Assembly (NCBI GenBank): GCA_963696875.1
Contig: CAVOLQ010000003.1
Location: forward strand, 310,001-374,000
DNA: 64,000 nt
Reading direction: 5' to 3'
From: Albibacterium sp963696875
Lineage (GTDB): Bacteria; Bacteroidota; Bacteroidia; Sphingobacteriales; Sphingobacteriaceae
Part shown: one piece after another, positions 46,204 to 56,479 of the stretch
Layout: each line of letters begins with the position of its first letter
Numbering within the stretch: position 1 is the stretch's first letter
Program-made: the position numbers and the translations under genes
The notes under the pieces: model-generated
Told to the model about the DNA's origin: nothing
The model's input: the letters and a program-made list of their open reading frames with translations, nothing else
Databases searched by the model: none

Positions 46204-48246
46204 ATGAATAGCAAACCTATGGATCACACTTCCCATCATTCATCAAGTCATCATTCCCATGAAGATTCTATGCATCATGATCAGCATGTTACTCATGATA
46301 AGCACGCTGGTCACCACACTCACGACTTTTTAAAGAGATTTTGGATTTCTTTGGTCTTGACGATACCCACCTTGTTATTGTCTAATATGATACAGCAATG
46401 GTTTGGCTTCAAGATTGAGTTTCCAGGAAGCAATTATATATTGTTGGCGTTTGGAACAGCTATTTATTTTTATGGGGGCATACCATTTCTTAAAGGAATG
46501 GTATCCGAAATCCGTGGGAATGCCATCGGAATGATGACATTAGTGGCACTGGCGATCTCCATATCCTATATTTATAGTGTTGCAGTAGTGTTTGGTTTGG
46601 CGGGGATGGATTTCTTCTGGGAGTTGGCCACTTTAATTGACATTATGCTTTTAGGGCATTGGCTCGAAATGAAATCAGAAATGGCGGCTTCTAAAGCCTT
46701 AGAATCCTTGGTGGCCTTATTGCCCTCTCGTGTACATATTGAGAAAGATGGAGAAATGATCGATATTGACCTGAGCGAACTGAAAAATAACGATATCTTG
46801 ATCATTAAGCCAGGTGAAAAAATAGCGGCAGACGGGCACGTGATTTTTGGTTCTTCCTATATCAACGAAAGGATGCTTACCGGAGAGAGCATTCCGATTA
46901 AAAAAGGAGAGAATGATAAGGTGATTGCAGGTTCCATTAATGGAGATGGCATGATCAAAGTTAAAGCCACAGGAATAGGAAAAGATAGCTATTTAAATAA
47001 AGTGATCACGCTTGTACAAAGCGCTCAAGCTTCCAAATCTAATACACAAAACCTGGCCGATAAAGTTGCTAAATGGCTTACTTATGTTGCCATCTTGATA
47101 GGATTGGCCACTTTTTCATATTGGTTTGCGATTGAAGGAAACCTAGCTTTGGCCTTAGAAAGATTCGTTACAGTAATGGTTACTTCCTGCCCGCACGCAC
47201 TAGGTGTGGCTATTCCTTTAGTAATCGCCATTTCTACCACTAGTGCAGCAACCAATGGTTTATTGATCAGAAATCGTACCGCCTTTGAAACTTCAAGGAA
47301 ACTGACCACTGTAATATTTGACAAAACGGGGACCTTGACCCACGGGTCACACGACGTACAAAAAGTCATCTCCTTAAACAAAAGTTATTCAAATGAAGAG
47401 ATCTTGCAATATGCAGCTGCGGTACAACAGAATTCAGAACATTTCATTGCAAAAGGGGTATTAAGGAAACTAAAAGAATTGAATTTGCCTTTGTGGGAAT
47501 CAAGTGATTTCAACTATGAACAAGGGGTAGGGGTGACGGGTGTAGTAAATAATAGAAAGGTAATCGCCGCAGGTCCTAATTACTTCAAAATAAGAAACCT
47601 TGATATGCCACCGATTTCTAAGGAAATAGATCAAACGCTGGAAACAGTTAATTTTCTATTGATCGATAATGAAGTTGTAGGAATCATCACTTTTCAAGAT
47701 GCATTAAGGGATACTGCTCAAGAAGCCATTTCTCGACTTAAAGAAATGAATATTAAATCGTTCTTATTAACCGGAGATAATGAACAAATTGCTCAATCTA
47801 TAGCCTCTAAATTAGGAATGGATGGTTATCTAGCCAATGTGCTTCCACACGAAAAGCAAGAGAAGGTAAAAGAATTGCAAAGCAGAGGGGAGATTGTAGC
47901 CATGACAGGTGATGGGGTAAACGACGCACCAGCCTTAGCACAAGCCGATGTCGGAATTGCTGTAGGCTCGGGAACGGATGTCGCTGCCGAAACAGCTGAT
48001 ATCATTTTGGTTAACAGCGACCCCAAAGATATTGTAAATATGATTTCTTTTGGAAGAGCTACTTATCGAAAGATGATTCAAAATCTATATTGGGCTATCG
48101 GCTATAACGTCATCGCAATCCCTTTAGCTGCGGGTATCCTATATCCTTATTTCATGCTAAGTCCAGCAATGGGCGCAGTGTTGATGAGCTTAAGTACTAT
48201 CATTGTTGCGCTGAATGCACAATTGCTGAAAAGAAGCATGATTTAG
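46204..48246 (+). CDS. copB: CopB-type copper-translocating P-type ATPase
   Basis: 680 residues. A histidine-rich N-terminus (about 7-42, many HH and DH pairs) replaces HMA domains. Transmembrane motif CPH at residues 329-331 (instead of CPC), phosphorylation DKTGT at 373, TGES, GDGVNDAP. CPH plus His-rich N-terminus defines the P1B-3/CopB group, thought to export Cu2+ or Cu+/Ag+. It complements CopA in the island. Start ATG at 46204; a Met five residues later is an alternative. Confidence 0.9.
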   Translation: MNSKPMDHTSHHSSSHHSHEDSMHHDQHVTHDKHAGHHTHDFLKRFWISLVLTIPTLLLSNMIQQWFGFKIEFPGSNYILLAFGTAIYFYGGIPFLKGMVSEIRGNAIGMMTLVALAISISYIYSVAVVFGLAGMDFFWELATLIDIMLLGHWLEMKSEMAASKALESLVALLPSRVHIEKDGEMIDIDLSELKNNDILIIKPGEKIAADGHVIFGSSYINERMLTGESIPIKKGENDKVIAGSINGDGMIKVKATGIGKDSYLNKVITLVQSAQASKSNTQNLADKVAKWLTYVAILIGLATFSYWFAIEGNLALALERFVTVMVTSCPHALGVAIPLVIAISTTSAATNGLLIRNRTAFETSRKLTTVIFDKTGTLTHGSHDVQKVISLNKSYSNEEILQYAAAVQQNSEHFIAKGVLRKLKELNLPLWESSDFNYEQGVGVTGVVNNRKVIAAGPNYFKIRNLDMPPISKEIDQTLETVNFLLIDNEVVGIITFQDALRDTAQEAISRLKEMNIKSFLLTGDNEQIAQSIASKLGMDGYLANVLPHEKQEKVKELQSRGEIVAMTGDGVNDAPALAQADVGIAVGSGTDVAAETADIILVNSDPKDIVNMISFGRATYRKMIQNLYWAIGYNVIAIPLAAGILYPYFMLSPAMGAVLMSLSTIIVALNAQLLKRSMI

Positions 48247-48351
48247 CTTTTTTCATAGAAATGTTTAGGTGTTACTTTCGAGATACCTTATTTTATTTTG
48301 TATTTTCACCCCATCAATCTTGAATTGGGTTGATCATATAAAAAAGAATGA

Positions 48352-49605
48352 ATGAAAGAAAAACCTAAGTTAAGACCCGAAAGCTTGATGATGTCATTTG
48401 GGTATAAACCCGAATTGTCAGAAGGGGCTATTAAATTACCTATATTTCAAACTTCCACCTTTGTATTTAAAAACGCAGAAGAAGGGAAAGCCTTTTTTGA
48501 AATTGCTTATGGAATTAGGAAACGAGATCAAGATGAAGAATTAGGATTAATTTATAGTCGGATCAATAACCCAGAGCTGGAGGTTCTTGAAAATCGCCTT
48601 TCTTTATGGGATGAATCTGATGATTGTGCTGTTTTTGAAAGTGGGATGTCGGCCATCAGTACTGTCTTACTTGAATTCTTAAAACCTGGAGACCTATTGT
48701 TTTTCAGTACGCCACTTTATGGTGGATCAGACCATTTTATTCACGATTTTCTGCCCAAAATTGGAGTTTCCATCTTAGCTTTTAAGCCTGGAATGAGCGA
48801 AGAAGAAATGGAACAGCTTCTAAAAGATAGCGGAAAAGCAGATCAACTAGCCATGATCTATGCAGAAACTCCCGCCAACCCGACCAATGCCCTTATTGAT
48901 TTAGAGCTATGTAGTAGGATTTGTAAAAAATACGAAGTCGGTGAAAAGAAGGTGATTTTAGCAGTTGACAATACCTATATGGGGCCATTATGGCAGCAAC
49001 CTTTAAAGCATGGGGCCGATCTTTCCATCTATTCAGCGACAAAATACATCGGCGGCCACAGTGATTTAATTGCCGGAGCTTGTTGCGGCTCTTTCGAAGT
49101 GATTAAACGCGTAAAAACGCTGCGCACTTTTTTAGGGAATATGTGCTCACCTTACACGGGTTGGCTTTTATTAAGAAGCTTGGAAACTTTGAAAATTAGA
49201 ATGGAGCAACAGGCTCGAAATGCGAAGGTTGTTGCTGAGTTTTTGGTAAAGCACCCGAAAATTGAGCATGTTTATTATCTTGGTTTCATAAAGGAAGGAA
49301 CTGAAGAACATGAAATTTATAAAAGACAATATACTTCAGCGGGAGCGATGCTGTCCTTTGATGTTAAAGGCGGGGAAGCAGAAGCCTTTCGGTTCTTAAA
49401 TGCGCTTAAGCTGATTAAGTTAGCCGTAAGTTTAGGGAGTACGGAGTCTTTGGCACAACATCCGGCTACGATGACCCATATCGGAGTTGATCCGCAAGAA
49501 AAAGAAGAAATGAAGATCACAAGCAAATTGATTAGGCTGTCGGTAGGAGTTGAATATGACCAAGATATTATTTGGGACATTGAGCAAGCTTTAGAAAACG
49601 TTTAA
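48352..49605 (+). CDS. Trans-sulfuration PLP enzyme (cystathionine gamma-synthase / methionine gamma-lyase-like)
   Basis: 417 residues of the Cys/Met metabolism PLP family: IKLPIFQTSTFVFKNAEEGKAFF, YSRINNPELEVLENRLSLWD, FESGMSAIS, YAETPANPTNALIDL, AVDNTYMGPLWQQPLKHGADL and the PLP lysine in SATKYIGGHSDLIAGA. The C-terminal SLGSTESLAQHPATMTH is diagnostic of the family. Which reaction it catalyses (synthase, lyase or desulfhydrase) cannot be told from sequence. It follows copB by about 100 bases. Confidence 0.88.
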   Translation: MKEKPKLRPESLMMSFGYKPELSEGAIKLPIFQTSTFVFKNAEEGKAFFEIAYGIRKRDQDEELGLIYSRINNPELEVLENRLSLWDESDDCAVFESGMSAISTVLLEFLKPGDLLFFSTPLYGGSDHFIHDFLPKIGVSILAFKPGMSEEEMEQLLKDSGKADQLAMIYAETPANPTNALIDLELCSRICKKYEVGEKKVILAVDNTYMGPLWQQPLKHGADLSIYSATKYIGGHSDLIAGACCGSFEVIKRVKTLRTFLGNMCSPYTGWLLLRSLETLKIRMEQQARNAKVVAEFLVKHPKIEHVYYLGFIKEGTEEHEIYKRQYTSAGAMLSFDVKGGEAEAFRFLNALKLIKLAVSLGSTESLAQHPATMTHIGVDPQEKEEMKITSKLIRLSVGVEYDQDIIWDIEQALENV

Positions 49606-49760
49606 AAAACTTTGCTTAATGAGAGCAATTAACTCATTTAGCGCTTTTATCCGTAGATTAAGCTAACTTCGCAAAGTTTATTGTTTGGTGAAAATGATAG
49701 GAGACTACAAGTAACAATGAATCAATGTTGTCTTCTCATCAAAAAAATATATTGAAATAA

Positions 49761-52700
49761 ATGAAAACAGAAACTCGACCAGAAGAAGCTCTACGACTGG
49801 AAGCTTTAAAAAAATATAACATATTAAGTGAGCACGCTGAATATAATTTTGAATACATAGCCGATTCCATTGCCCAAATTTGTGAAGTGCCATTATGTAA
49901 TATCGTTTTGGTAAATGAAGAAAAGGTTTGGGTCATTGCCTCATCAGGAATAGCTACAGAAAGCAGTTGGACACGAAAAGAATCCCTTTCTCAATATACT
50001 ATTTTGAATCAAGGGTTATTTGAAATAAAGGATATAAACGTTGATGAGCGTATACAAGGTCCGTTGAGCTTTGGAGATTGGGAAATTACCTATTATGCAG
50101 GATACTCCTTAATAGATCCAATGGGCAATGCTTTGGGGACCATAAATATTTATGATGACAAGCAGAGGACATTAACTGACTTACAAAAATCATTTTTGCA
50201 AAAGGCCGCTTGTCGAATAAAAGATTTGATCATTCTACGAAGAGAGAACGAGAGCTTCCAACAATACGAACATCTTTTTAAATTGTCTACTGATTTAATA
50301 TTGATTTCTCACTTTGACGGACAGTTGCTGAAGGTAAATCCCGCATTTCCTAAATTGTTGGGTTGTGAAGAGTGTGAAGTTTTGCAGAGAAATATCATGG
50401 ATTTTGTTCACCCTGATGATTTAGATGATGCTAAAAAAGTGGCTAAGGGTATTCGAAGAGGGCGTCCAATTGTAAACGTCACCCACCGCTTTTTAACCAA
50501 AGACAAAAAGGTTAAATGGATTGAATATACGGCCACTCCAGAAATGGAAGCTGATCTCATTTACTATATTGGTAGGGATATAACGGAGATTGAAGAGAAA
50601 AATCTGGCCTTAAAAGTGAGCGAAAAGCAATTTAGAAGTTTTTTTAAAAATTCTCAGAGCTTGATGTGCATGCATGATTTACAGGGTAATTTTATCACTG
50701 TAAATAAATGGGGTGCCGATTTGATTGGGTATTCTGTCGAAGAAATTGAACAAAAAAGTCTCTTTGATATTATCCCCCTTGAAAACCATGCATCAACGGT
50801 AAAGTATTTGGAAGATATTAAAGCCCAGAAAAACATTAGCGGTAAAATGCAGGTGATTCGAAAAGATGGTGAGAAAAGAGTCTGGCTGTTTAACAATGTT
50901 TTGGAAAAAGATGTAAATGGCGAAACATATGTAATCGGAAATGGCATTGACTTAACCGATCGTTATCTGATCGAAAAAGAGATTAATGAAGCTAAGAAGC
51001 ATGCGGAAGAGGCTAATAAAGCCAAATCTGAATTTATTGCTAATATGAGTCACGAAATCCGTACTCCTCTCAATGGGATCATCGGTTTTACTGATTTGAT
51101 GTTAAAAACGCCACTTGATGAAACTCAATATCAATATTTGAATATCATTAACCAATCGGGAACGACCCTCCTTTCAATAGTTAATGAAATACTTGATTTC
51201 TCAAAAATAGAATCGGGAAAGTTGACTCTAAATATTGAGAAGACAGATCTATTTGAGCTCGCTCATGATGCTTGCAATATGATTTCGTACTCTTTAGAAA
51301 AGAAAAGATTAGAAATGCTATTGGATTTCGCGGAAGATCTACCTCGTTATATTTGGACCGATAGTATTAGATTAAAACAAGTCCTGGTTAATCTATTGGG
51401 TAATGCTGTTAAGTTTACTGAGAAAGGTGAAATTAGATTGTCGATTAGTCCGGTCAAAAGTTTCTCAAATGGCGAGTTAGTTTTGCGATTTGAAGTTAAC
51501 GATACGGGGATGGGCATTCAAAAAGAAAAACAAAAGGAAATATTTGAGGCTTTCGCTCAGGAAGATAGTTCAATTACCAAAAAATATGGCGGAACAGGAT
51601 TAGGACTGACTATCTCCAATCGGTTACTTAAATTAGGCGAAAGTTCATTGCAGCTTGAAAGTGAGCCAGGAAAAGGGAGTCGGTTTTATTTTGATCTCAA
51701 ACTCAAGGTTGAAAGGAATGGCTTTGATAATGAACCGTTGGAGGGAATCAAAAAAGTATTAGTTGTAGACGATAACGACAATAACCGTCGTATTCTGAAA
51801 CGCATGCTTGAATTAAAGAAGATCCATGTTGACGAGGCAGAAAGTGGCTTATCGGCCTTATTGATGCTGCAAAAGGATGCTTCATACGATGTGATCATAA
51901 TGGACTACCATATGCCAATTATGGATGGAATTGAGACAATCCGTAAAATAAAGGAAATTGTAAACAAGGATGTTGGTGATCAGCCAATTGTTATGTTATA
52001 TAGTTCATCCGACGATGAAAAGTTACAAGCCGCATGCGATGAATTGAAAGTACAATCTCGTTTAGTAAAGCCAATAAAAATGCAGGAAATGTACCATGTT
52101 TTGGCCCAACTAAAAAAGAAAAATGTAGAACTCAAGGCTTTAACACAGCAGAAAATTTCCGACGAAGACGGGAAAAACTTAAATCGTGACAATTCCAATT
52201 CTCTTAAAGTTTTAATTGCTGAGGATAATGAAATTAATTTATTCTTAGCAAAAACCTTAGTTAACAAAATATCGCCAAAGGCCCAAGTTATTGAGACAAG
52301 AAATGGAAAGGAAGCAGTAGATCAATACCTTAAAGAGCGACCAGATATTATTTTAATGGATATCCAAATGCCGATTATGAATGGTTTTGAAGCCACCCAG
52401 CAGATTAGAAAAATTGAAACAAAAATACATATCCCTATTTTAGCGTTAACCGCTGGAAATATGGTTGGTGAAAAGGAAAAATGTATCGATGCGGGAATGG
52501 ATGATTTTATGACCAAACCCATTGTGAAAAAAGACCTTGCCCTTATGTTTTCAAAATGGCTAGGCATTACAGAGGCGACGGCGCTGAAACCGAATGAAGT
52601 ACAACACCTAGATAAAGAATGGTTTAACGAGTATACTTCTGGAGATAGTGAATTTAAATTAGACTTTCTGGAATTAATAAAGGTCGGATTAAATGAAAGT

Positions 52701-52925
52701 ATTACGTCATTGAAAGAGGAAGTAGGTCGAAAAGATTTATCCGCAATAAAAGCCAGCGGTCATAAATTAAAAGGAACAAGCTTAACCGCAGGATTTACCG
52801 AGCTCAGCAAGCTGGCAATGGCCTTCGAATTATTGGAAGATTTTGATGAAGAATATATTAACGATTTAATGGAAAATACAAAAGCTGAAATTGAGGTTGT
52901 TTTAGAATTATTGGGTAATGAATGA
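49761..52925 (+). CDS. Hybrid sensor histidine kinase (GAF-PAS-PAS-HisKA-HATPase-REC-REC-HPt)
   Basis: 1,054 residues with no transmembrane segment, so cytoplasmic. GAF domain (about 20-155), two PAS domains (about 165-285 and 290-410), HisKA with H431 (FIANMSHEIRTPLNGIIGF), ATPase N/G boxes (NLLGNAVKFTEKGEI; YGGTGLGLTIS), receiver 1 with D715 (IIMDYHMPIMDG), receiver 2 with D867 (ILMDIQMPIMNG) and a C-terminal HPt with H1001 (SGHKLKGTS). It forms a complete phosphorelay up to the HPt. It overlaps the next kinase by eight bases; the final receiver is likely the LuxR-type regulator two genes on. Confidence 0.92.
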   Translation: MKTETRPEEALRLEALKKYNILSEHAEYNFEYIADSIAQICEVPLCNIVLVNEEKVWVIASSGIATESSWTRKESLSQYTILNQGLFEIKDINVDERIQGPLSFGDWEITYYAGYSLIDPMGNALGTINIYDDKQRTLTDLQKSFLQKAACRIKDLIILRRENESFQQYEHLFKLSTDLILISHFDGQLLKVNPAFPKLLGCEECEVLQRNIMDFVHPDDLDDAKKVAKGIRRGRPIVNVTHRFLTKDKKVKWIEYTATPEMEADLIYYIGRDITEIEEKNLALKVSEKQFRSFFKNSQSLMCMHDLQGNFITVNKWGADLIGYSVEEIEQKSLFDIIPLENHASTVKYLEDIKAQKNISGKMQVIRKDGEKRVWLFNNVLEKDVNGETYVIGNGIDLTDRYLIEKEINEAKKHAEEANKAKSEFIANMSHEIRTPLNGIIGFTDLMLKTPLDETQYQYLNIINQSGTTLLSIVNEILDFSKIESGKLTLNIEKTDLFELAHDACNMISYSLEKKRLEMLLDFAEDLPRYIWTDSIRLKQVLVNLLGNAVKFTEKGEIRLSISPVKSFSNGELVLRFEVNDTGMGIQKEKQKEIFEAFAQEDSSITKKYGGTGLGLTISNRLLKLGESSLQLESEPGKGSRFYFDLKLKVERNGFDNEPLEGIKKVLVVDDNDNNRRILKRMLELKKIHVDEAESGLSALLMLQKDASYDVIIMDYHMPIMDGIETIRKIKEIVNKDVGDQPIVMLYSSSDDEKLQAACDELKVQSRLVKPIKMQEMYHVLAQLKKKNVELKALTQQKISDEDGKNLNRDNSNSLKVLIAEDNEINLFLAKTLVNKISPKAQVIETRNGKEAVDQYLKERPDIILMDIQMPIMNGFEATQQIRKIETKIHIPILALTAGNMVGEKEKCIDAGMDDFMTKPIVKKDLALMFSKWLGITEATALKPNEVQHLDKEWFNEYTSGDSEFKLDFLELIKVGLNESITSLKEEVGRKDLSAIKASGHKLKGTSLTAGFTELSKLAMAFELLEDFDEEYINDLMENTKAEIEVVLELLGNE

Positions 52926-53655
52926 TACGGATATTGTGAAACAGCATGACCAATTAATCAATGAGTTAAAAGCTGAATTAGAGCGCAAAAATAAATATTT
53001 ATCTTTAATCGCTCATGACTTTAAAGGCCTTTTTTCAAATATTCTTTGGGTGTTAGACGCTTTGGAAAGCGGAATTATTACGGAACAAGAATTTAAATCT
53101 ATGCTCCCGGAAATCAAACAACATGCTCAAATCAATTTGAATACCATTAACGACACCTTTACGTGGGTAAATGCTCAAATGTTTGAAGAAAAGCTTTTAT
53201 TGACAGATGTTAATATTTACAACTTGGTCTCTCAGCTAAAAACCTCATTGCAACAGTCGATAATTGGCAAGGATATCTCGATTTCGTACCTAGGCGATCC
53301 AAGCTTTGTTTTCCAGAGCAACGCAGTTCTTTTGCGCTTTGTCCTTAAAAAGCTAATTGAAAATGCCATTAAATATTCGTTTATTAATGGAGTAGTTGAA
53401 ATTGGAACAGAAATAAGAGAAACCCATCTCTATCTTTTTATAAAAGACAGAGGTACAGGTATTAGCAAGGAAAAACTGACCACTATTTTTACTATGAATG
53501 ACGTAAAGTATTTGGGTACTGAGGGTGAAAAGGGCGGAGGTATAAGCCTCGTTATAGTGAACGATTTTGTTAAGATGATGAATGGGAAAATTAAGATGTA
53601 TCCAAATGACGGTAATAAAGGAACGGTTGTTGAATTAATATTCGCTTTTGATTAG
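52918..53655 (+). CDS. Small histidine kinase
   Basis: 245 residues, no sensor or membrane region. A short coiled-coil start (HDQLINELKAELERKNKYL) leads to an H-box LSLIAHDFKGLFSNILW with H33, then an HATPase domain (LIENAIKYSFINGVVEIGTE; DRGTGISKEKLTTIF; EKGGGISLVIVNDFVKMM). Overlap with the hybrid kinase indicates translational coupling. It may take its signal through the upstream kinase or act as a phosphatase. Partner assignment is inferred. Confidence 0.85.
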   Translation: MNDTDIVKQHDQLINELKAELERKNKYLSLIAHDFKGLFSNILWVLDALESGIITEQEFKSMLPEIKQHAQINLNTINDTFTWVNAQMFEEKLLLTDVNIYNLVSQLKTSLQQSIIGKDISISYLGDPSFVFQSNAVLLRFVLKKLIENAIKYSFINGVVEIGTEIRETHLYLFIKDRGTGISKEKLTTIFTMNDVKYLGTEGEKGGGISLVIVNDFVKMMNGKIKMYPNDGNKGTVVELIFAFD

Positions 53656-53725
53656 AAATTAAGCGTAAATTTATTATTTAGCAATAAACTAAGGTTCATA
53701 AAAAATGATTTTGATTGAATAATTT

Positions 53726-54370
53726 ATGATAGAAAATATACTTATTGCCGATGATCACGGAATCGTGAGGTTAGGACTGTCTTTGATGATAAAGAAATTT
53801 AGACCACAAACGTTGATCGAAGAAGTCGATAATTATCAAAAAGTACTAGAGGCCATCAAGAAAAATGCTTACGATTTAATCATTTTAGATATCAATATGC
53901 CTAATGGTAATTTCCAAGAAACATTGGAAATTATCAAAATTAAAAGCCCTAAAACAAAAGTGATGGTTTTCTCCGCTCAAGACGAGAGCTTATACGCCAT
54001 CCGTTATTTAAAAATGGGTGCCGATGGCTTTTTGCACAAACTTGCACCAGAGGAAGACATTAAAAAAGCTTTGGAGAAAATGTTGAACAAGGGAAGCTAT
54101 GTAAGTGAGGAGGTTAGGGATGCGATGGTATTTAATACACTTAATAAAAATGTACCCGTTGATAGTCCTCTTCAACTACTTTCAGATCGGGAAATAGAAA
54201 TTGCCGAACAATTGATAAAAGGAATCCCTCTAAAAGATATCTCCAATGAATTAAACATTCACGTGTCCACCGTTAGTACCTACAAAACAAGAATATTTAA
54301 AAAGTTGGACATTCAATCCATCCCCGAATTAATTGATGTTTTCAAGTTTTATGAAAGTGTGAGAGACTAA
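53726..54370 (+). CDS. NarL/FixJ-type response regulator
   Basis: 214 residues. Receiver domain with D55 (LIILDINMPNG), acidic pair DDH near the start, and K in the HKLAPEE region; LuxR-type HTH LLSDREIEIAEQLIKGIPLKDISNELNIHVSTVSTYKTRIFKKL. It is the last gene of the three-gene signalling cluster, 70 bases after the kinase. The secreted-protein genes that follow at 54891 are the nearest candidate targets. Confidence 0.9.
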   Translation: MIENILIADDHGIVRLGLSLMIKKFRPQTLIEEVDNYQKVLEAIKKNAYDLIILDINMPNGNFQETLEIIKIKSPKTKVMVFSAQDESLYAIRYLKMGADGFLHKLAPEEDIKKALEKMLNKGSYVSEEVRDAMVFNTLNKNVPVDSPLQLLSDREIEIAEQLIKGIPLKDISNELNIHVSTVSTYKTRIFKKLDIQSIPELIDVFKFYESVRD

Positions 54371-54890
54371 GCACAATTCTCAGTTCTCTGTGTGCAACTT
54401 AAGGAGTGCCTATTCTCATTTCATGTATCTATGAGCCGTACAGACTGTATATATTGATTTATTTCTATGGAGGCATAACGCACTCACTTTGCAATCAAAA
54501 CGAATGCAATAATCATGAGTCATGCACCGCATGAGCATATTGTAATCAAACCACTGCATCTATCCGCTTTCTCATTTTTATCAAGGTCACATTATTAGCC
54601 GTTTTATTCGCGGGCGTTTCACTTTGAAATCTATCCCGAATTATTATTCAAAAATGATTAATTAAATTATTTTTTATGAGAAATAATTAACACAAATTGA
54701 TTATATTTAACAACACCGAAATCGCAGATGATTTTATTATGAATGAAGAACGGACGAATTAAGAAGTAGGTAGTTAATTTTAAAAATGGATTTTGATCAT
54801 TTTTGAGGATGATGTCATTCATACTCATTGGTTTGAAAAAGTTTAAATTTTACGAAATATAAGATGTAGGCATTATTTATAGGAGGCACC
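54371..54890. other. Intergenic region before the secreted-protein genes
   Basis: There is no supportable gene in 520 bases. The last part contains a rare good Shine-Dalgarno (AGGAGG, 54881-54886) four bases from the ATG of the next gene. The rest is AT-rich and could hold regulator-binding sites; no clear repeat was found. Confidence 0.5.
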
Positions 54891-55424
54891 ATGAAAAGAT
54901 TTATTCATACTGTTTTGTTTTATTTCTTTAGTTTAGGAATAGCCTTCGCGCAATCTGATAATGTCACACTTAGTATCCGTTTATTCCCTATTCAAATTAT
55001 CGAAGTCAACCCCTTACAAGAAGTAATCTATTTAGACTATGAGACCACTGAAGACTATGCGAAAGGTGTGGGGCTCGAGCAACCTGATCATTTAAATATG
55101 TACAGTACCGGAGGCTTCATCGTTAAAGTTAGTTCCAGTGAAGTGAACATGACAGCCCAGAACGGCGATGTGATTCCTGTCTCGGATATAATAATCACAC
55201 CCATGGAAGGCACTTTAAACCCTTTGGTAGGTGCTGCGTTTAGCTCAGCAATTCTGAGTAATGAAGCGGCCACCATTATCACAAATAATACTGGGGGGAT
55301 TAATAAGACTTTCGGTATCCATTATAAGGCAAAGGGCAATAATGAATACTTGGATAAATACGTTGATACGGGGAATCCAATGGTATTCTCTACCAATATT
55401 GTCTATAGCATTGAGGCTATATAA
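54891..55424 (+). CDS. Secreted beta-rich protein, paralogue 1
   Basis: 177 residues with an N-terminal signal peptide (FSLGIAFA-QS). Mature part lacks cysteine. Elements shared with the genes at 55609 and 62898: a first strand block IRLFPIQIIEVNP, an xDYAKGV segment, DHLNMYSTGGFIVKVSS, a TGGINKTFGIHYKA block and a C-terminal strand VFSTNIVYSIEA. The alternating hydrophobic pattern and C-terminal strand resemble pilin-like or spore-coat-U-like sandwich proteins, but I cannot name the family. Strong Shine-Dalgarno, next to a response regulator. Confidence 0.75.
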   Translation: MKRFIHTVLFYFFSLGIAFAQSDNVTLSIRLFPIQIIEVNPLQEVIYLDYETTEDYAKGVGLEQPDHLNMYSTGGFIVKVSSSEVNMTAQNGDVIPVSDIIITPMEGTLNPLVGAAFSSAILSNEAATIITNNTGGINKTFGIHYKAKGNNEYLDKYVDTGNPMVFSTNIVYSIEAI

Positions 55425-55608
55425 ATCTCATTCTGCATTTATTATGTAAGGGGTAGAAGTTTAAAAAAAAACTTGTAGTAATTTAACTACCTGCCTGTCA
55501 TTTTTTTACTACAAATAATAAGTTTTTAATCGTTTATTTTCGCCAAATAAACCGACAGGATTGTTTGGCTTATGACTTTAATGGTCATATAAAAATTAGA
55601 ACGCAGAA

Positions 55609-56205
55609 ATGTACATAAAAAAGGTTGTATTTTTAATGGGCTTACTTCTCTCAGCATCCGGGATATCGTTTGCGCAAATGTTACCGATGGCTACTACCGG
55701 AACAGCACCTGTAACGGATAATCTCTCTTTAAACATTAGACTTAGGCCTATTCAAACCATTGAAGTGGCTACTTCACAAAAGCTTGTGAATATAGATTAC
55801 ATTACCAGAGCAGATTATGAAAATGGGGTTGCCAGTACGCAGCCTAATCATCTCACCATTTACAGTACTGGCGGATTTGTTGTTTCAGTTTCTTCATCTG
55901 AAGATTATATTGAAAACAATTATTCGGTTGAGTCAAAAGCAAACGAAACGATTAATGCCACTGGCATTACTGTTAAGGCTTCTGACGGTACTAATCCGTT
56001 AACTGGTGTTCTTTATTCTGCCAGTGGCGCTCCTCTCTCCAAAGAAGGGGCTGTCCTGTTTTCTAAAGGGTCGGGTGGTGTTGACAAAAACTTTAATATC
56101 ACCTACACTGCTGCAAACTTGGATGCTTATATTGATAAACAGGTGAATGGAGAAATTGAAACGGTATACACTACAACCGTGACCTATACGATAGCCGCGT
56201 TTTAG
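55609..56205 (+). CDS. Secreted beta-rich protein, paralogue 2
   Basis: 198 residues with a signal peptide (LLSASGISFA-QM). Shared family blocks: NIRLRPIQTIEVATSQKLVNIDYITRADYENGVAS, NHLTIYSTGGFVVSVSSSE, GGVDKNFNITYTA, VYTTTVTYTIAAF. It has a 12-residue spacer after the signal absent in paralogue 1. The ends VYTTTVTYTIA and those of paralogue 3 are almost identical, suggesting an assembly-relevant terminal strand. Degenerate 7-bp repeats begin right after its stop codon. Confidence 0.75.
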   Translation: MYIKKVVFLMGLLLSASGISFAQMLPMATTGTAPVTDNLSLNIRLRPIQTIEVATSQKLVNIDYITRADYENGVASTQPNHLTIYSTGGFVVSVSSSEDYIENNYSVESKANETINATGITVKASDGTNPLTGVLYSASGAPLSKEGAVLFSKGSGGVDKNFNITYTAANLDAYIDKQVNGEIETVYTTTVTYTIAAF

Positions 56206-56226
56206 TTATCAGTAATCAGCCGTAAG
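56206..56226. repeat. Heptamer repeats after secreted paralogue 2
   Basis: TTATCAG, TAATCAG and CCGTAAG lie back to back directly behind the stop codon. The first two match the TATCAGC unit of the arrays near 62714 and 63583. Confidence 0.45.
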
Positions 56227-56276
56227 CTTCCTTTTTCCTCTTCGTACTTTCGATATCGTTTCTGATCATTCATCGT

Positions 56277-56304
56277 GGTCACTCACCACCGATCACTCGT
56301 CACT
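56277..56304. repeat. Heptamer repeats (GATCACT type)
   Basis: Four phase-locked 7-mers: GGTCACT, CACCACC, GATCACT, CGTCACT. They match the distal, ATCACTC-like part of the array at 63750-63840. Confidence 0.5.
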
Positions 56305-56479
56305 AATTATGATGAAAATTTGAGAATACTTTACAAACACCATTCAACATTTATAAAAAGTCCTTCTTGAATCTAAACAATCTGTTTCAGTAAATTAGCC
56401 CATATTGCGCAAATCAAGGAATAAGTCACAAATCAGATGAAATTTATATAAATGTACACTTTCATCTTCTTACTATTTT

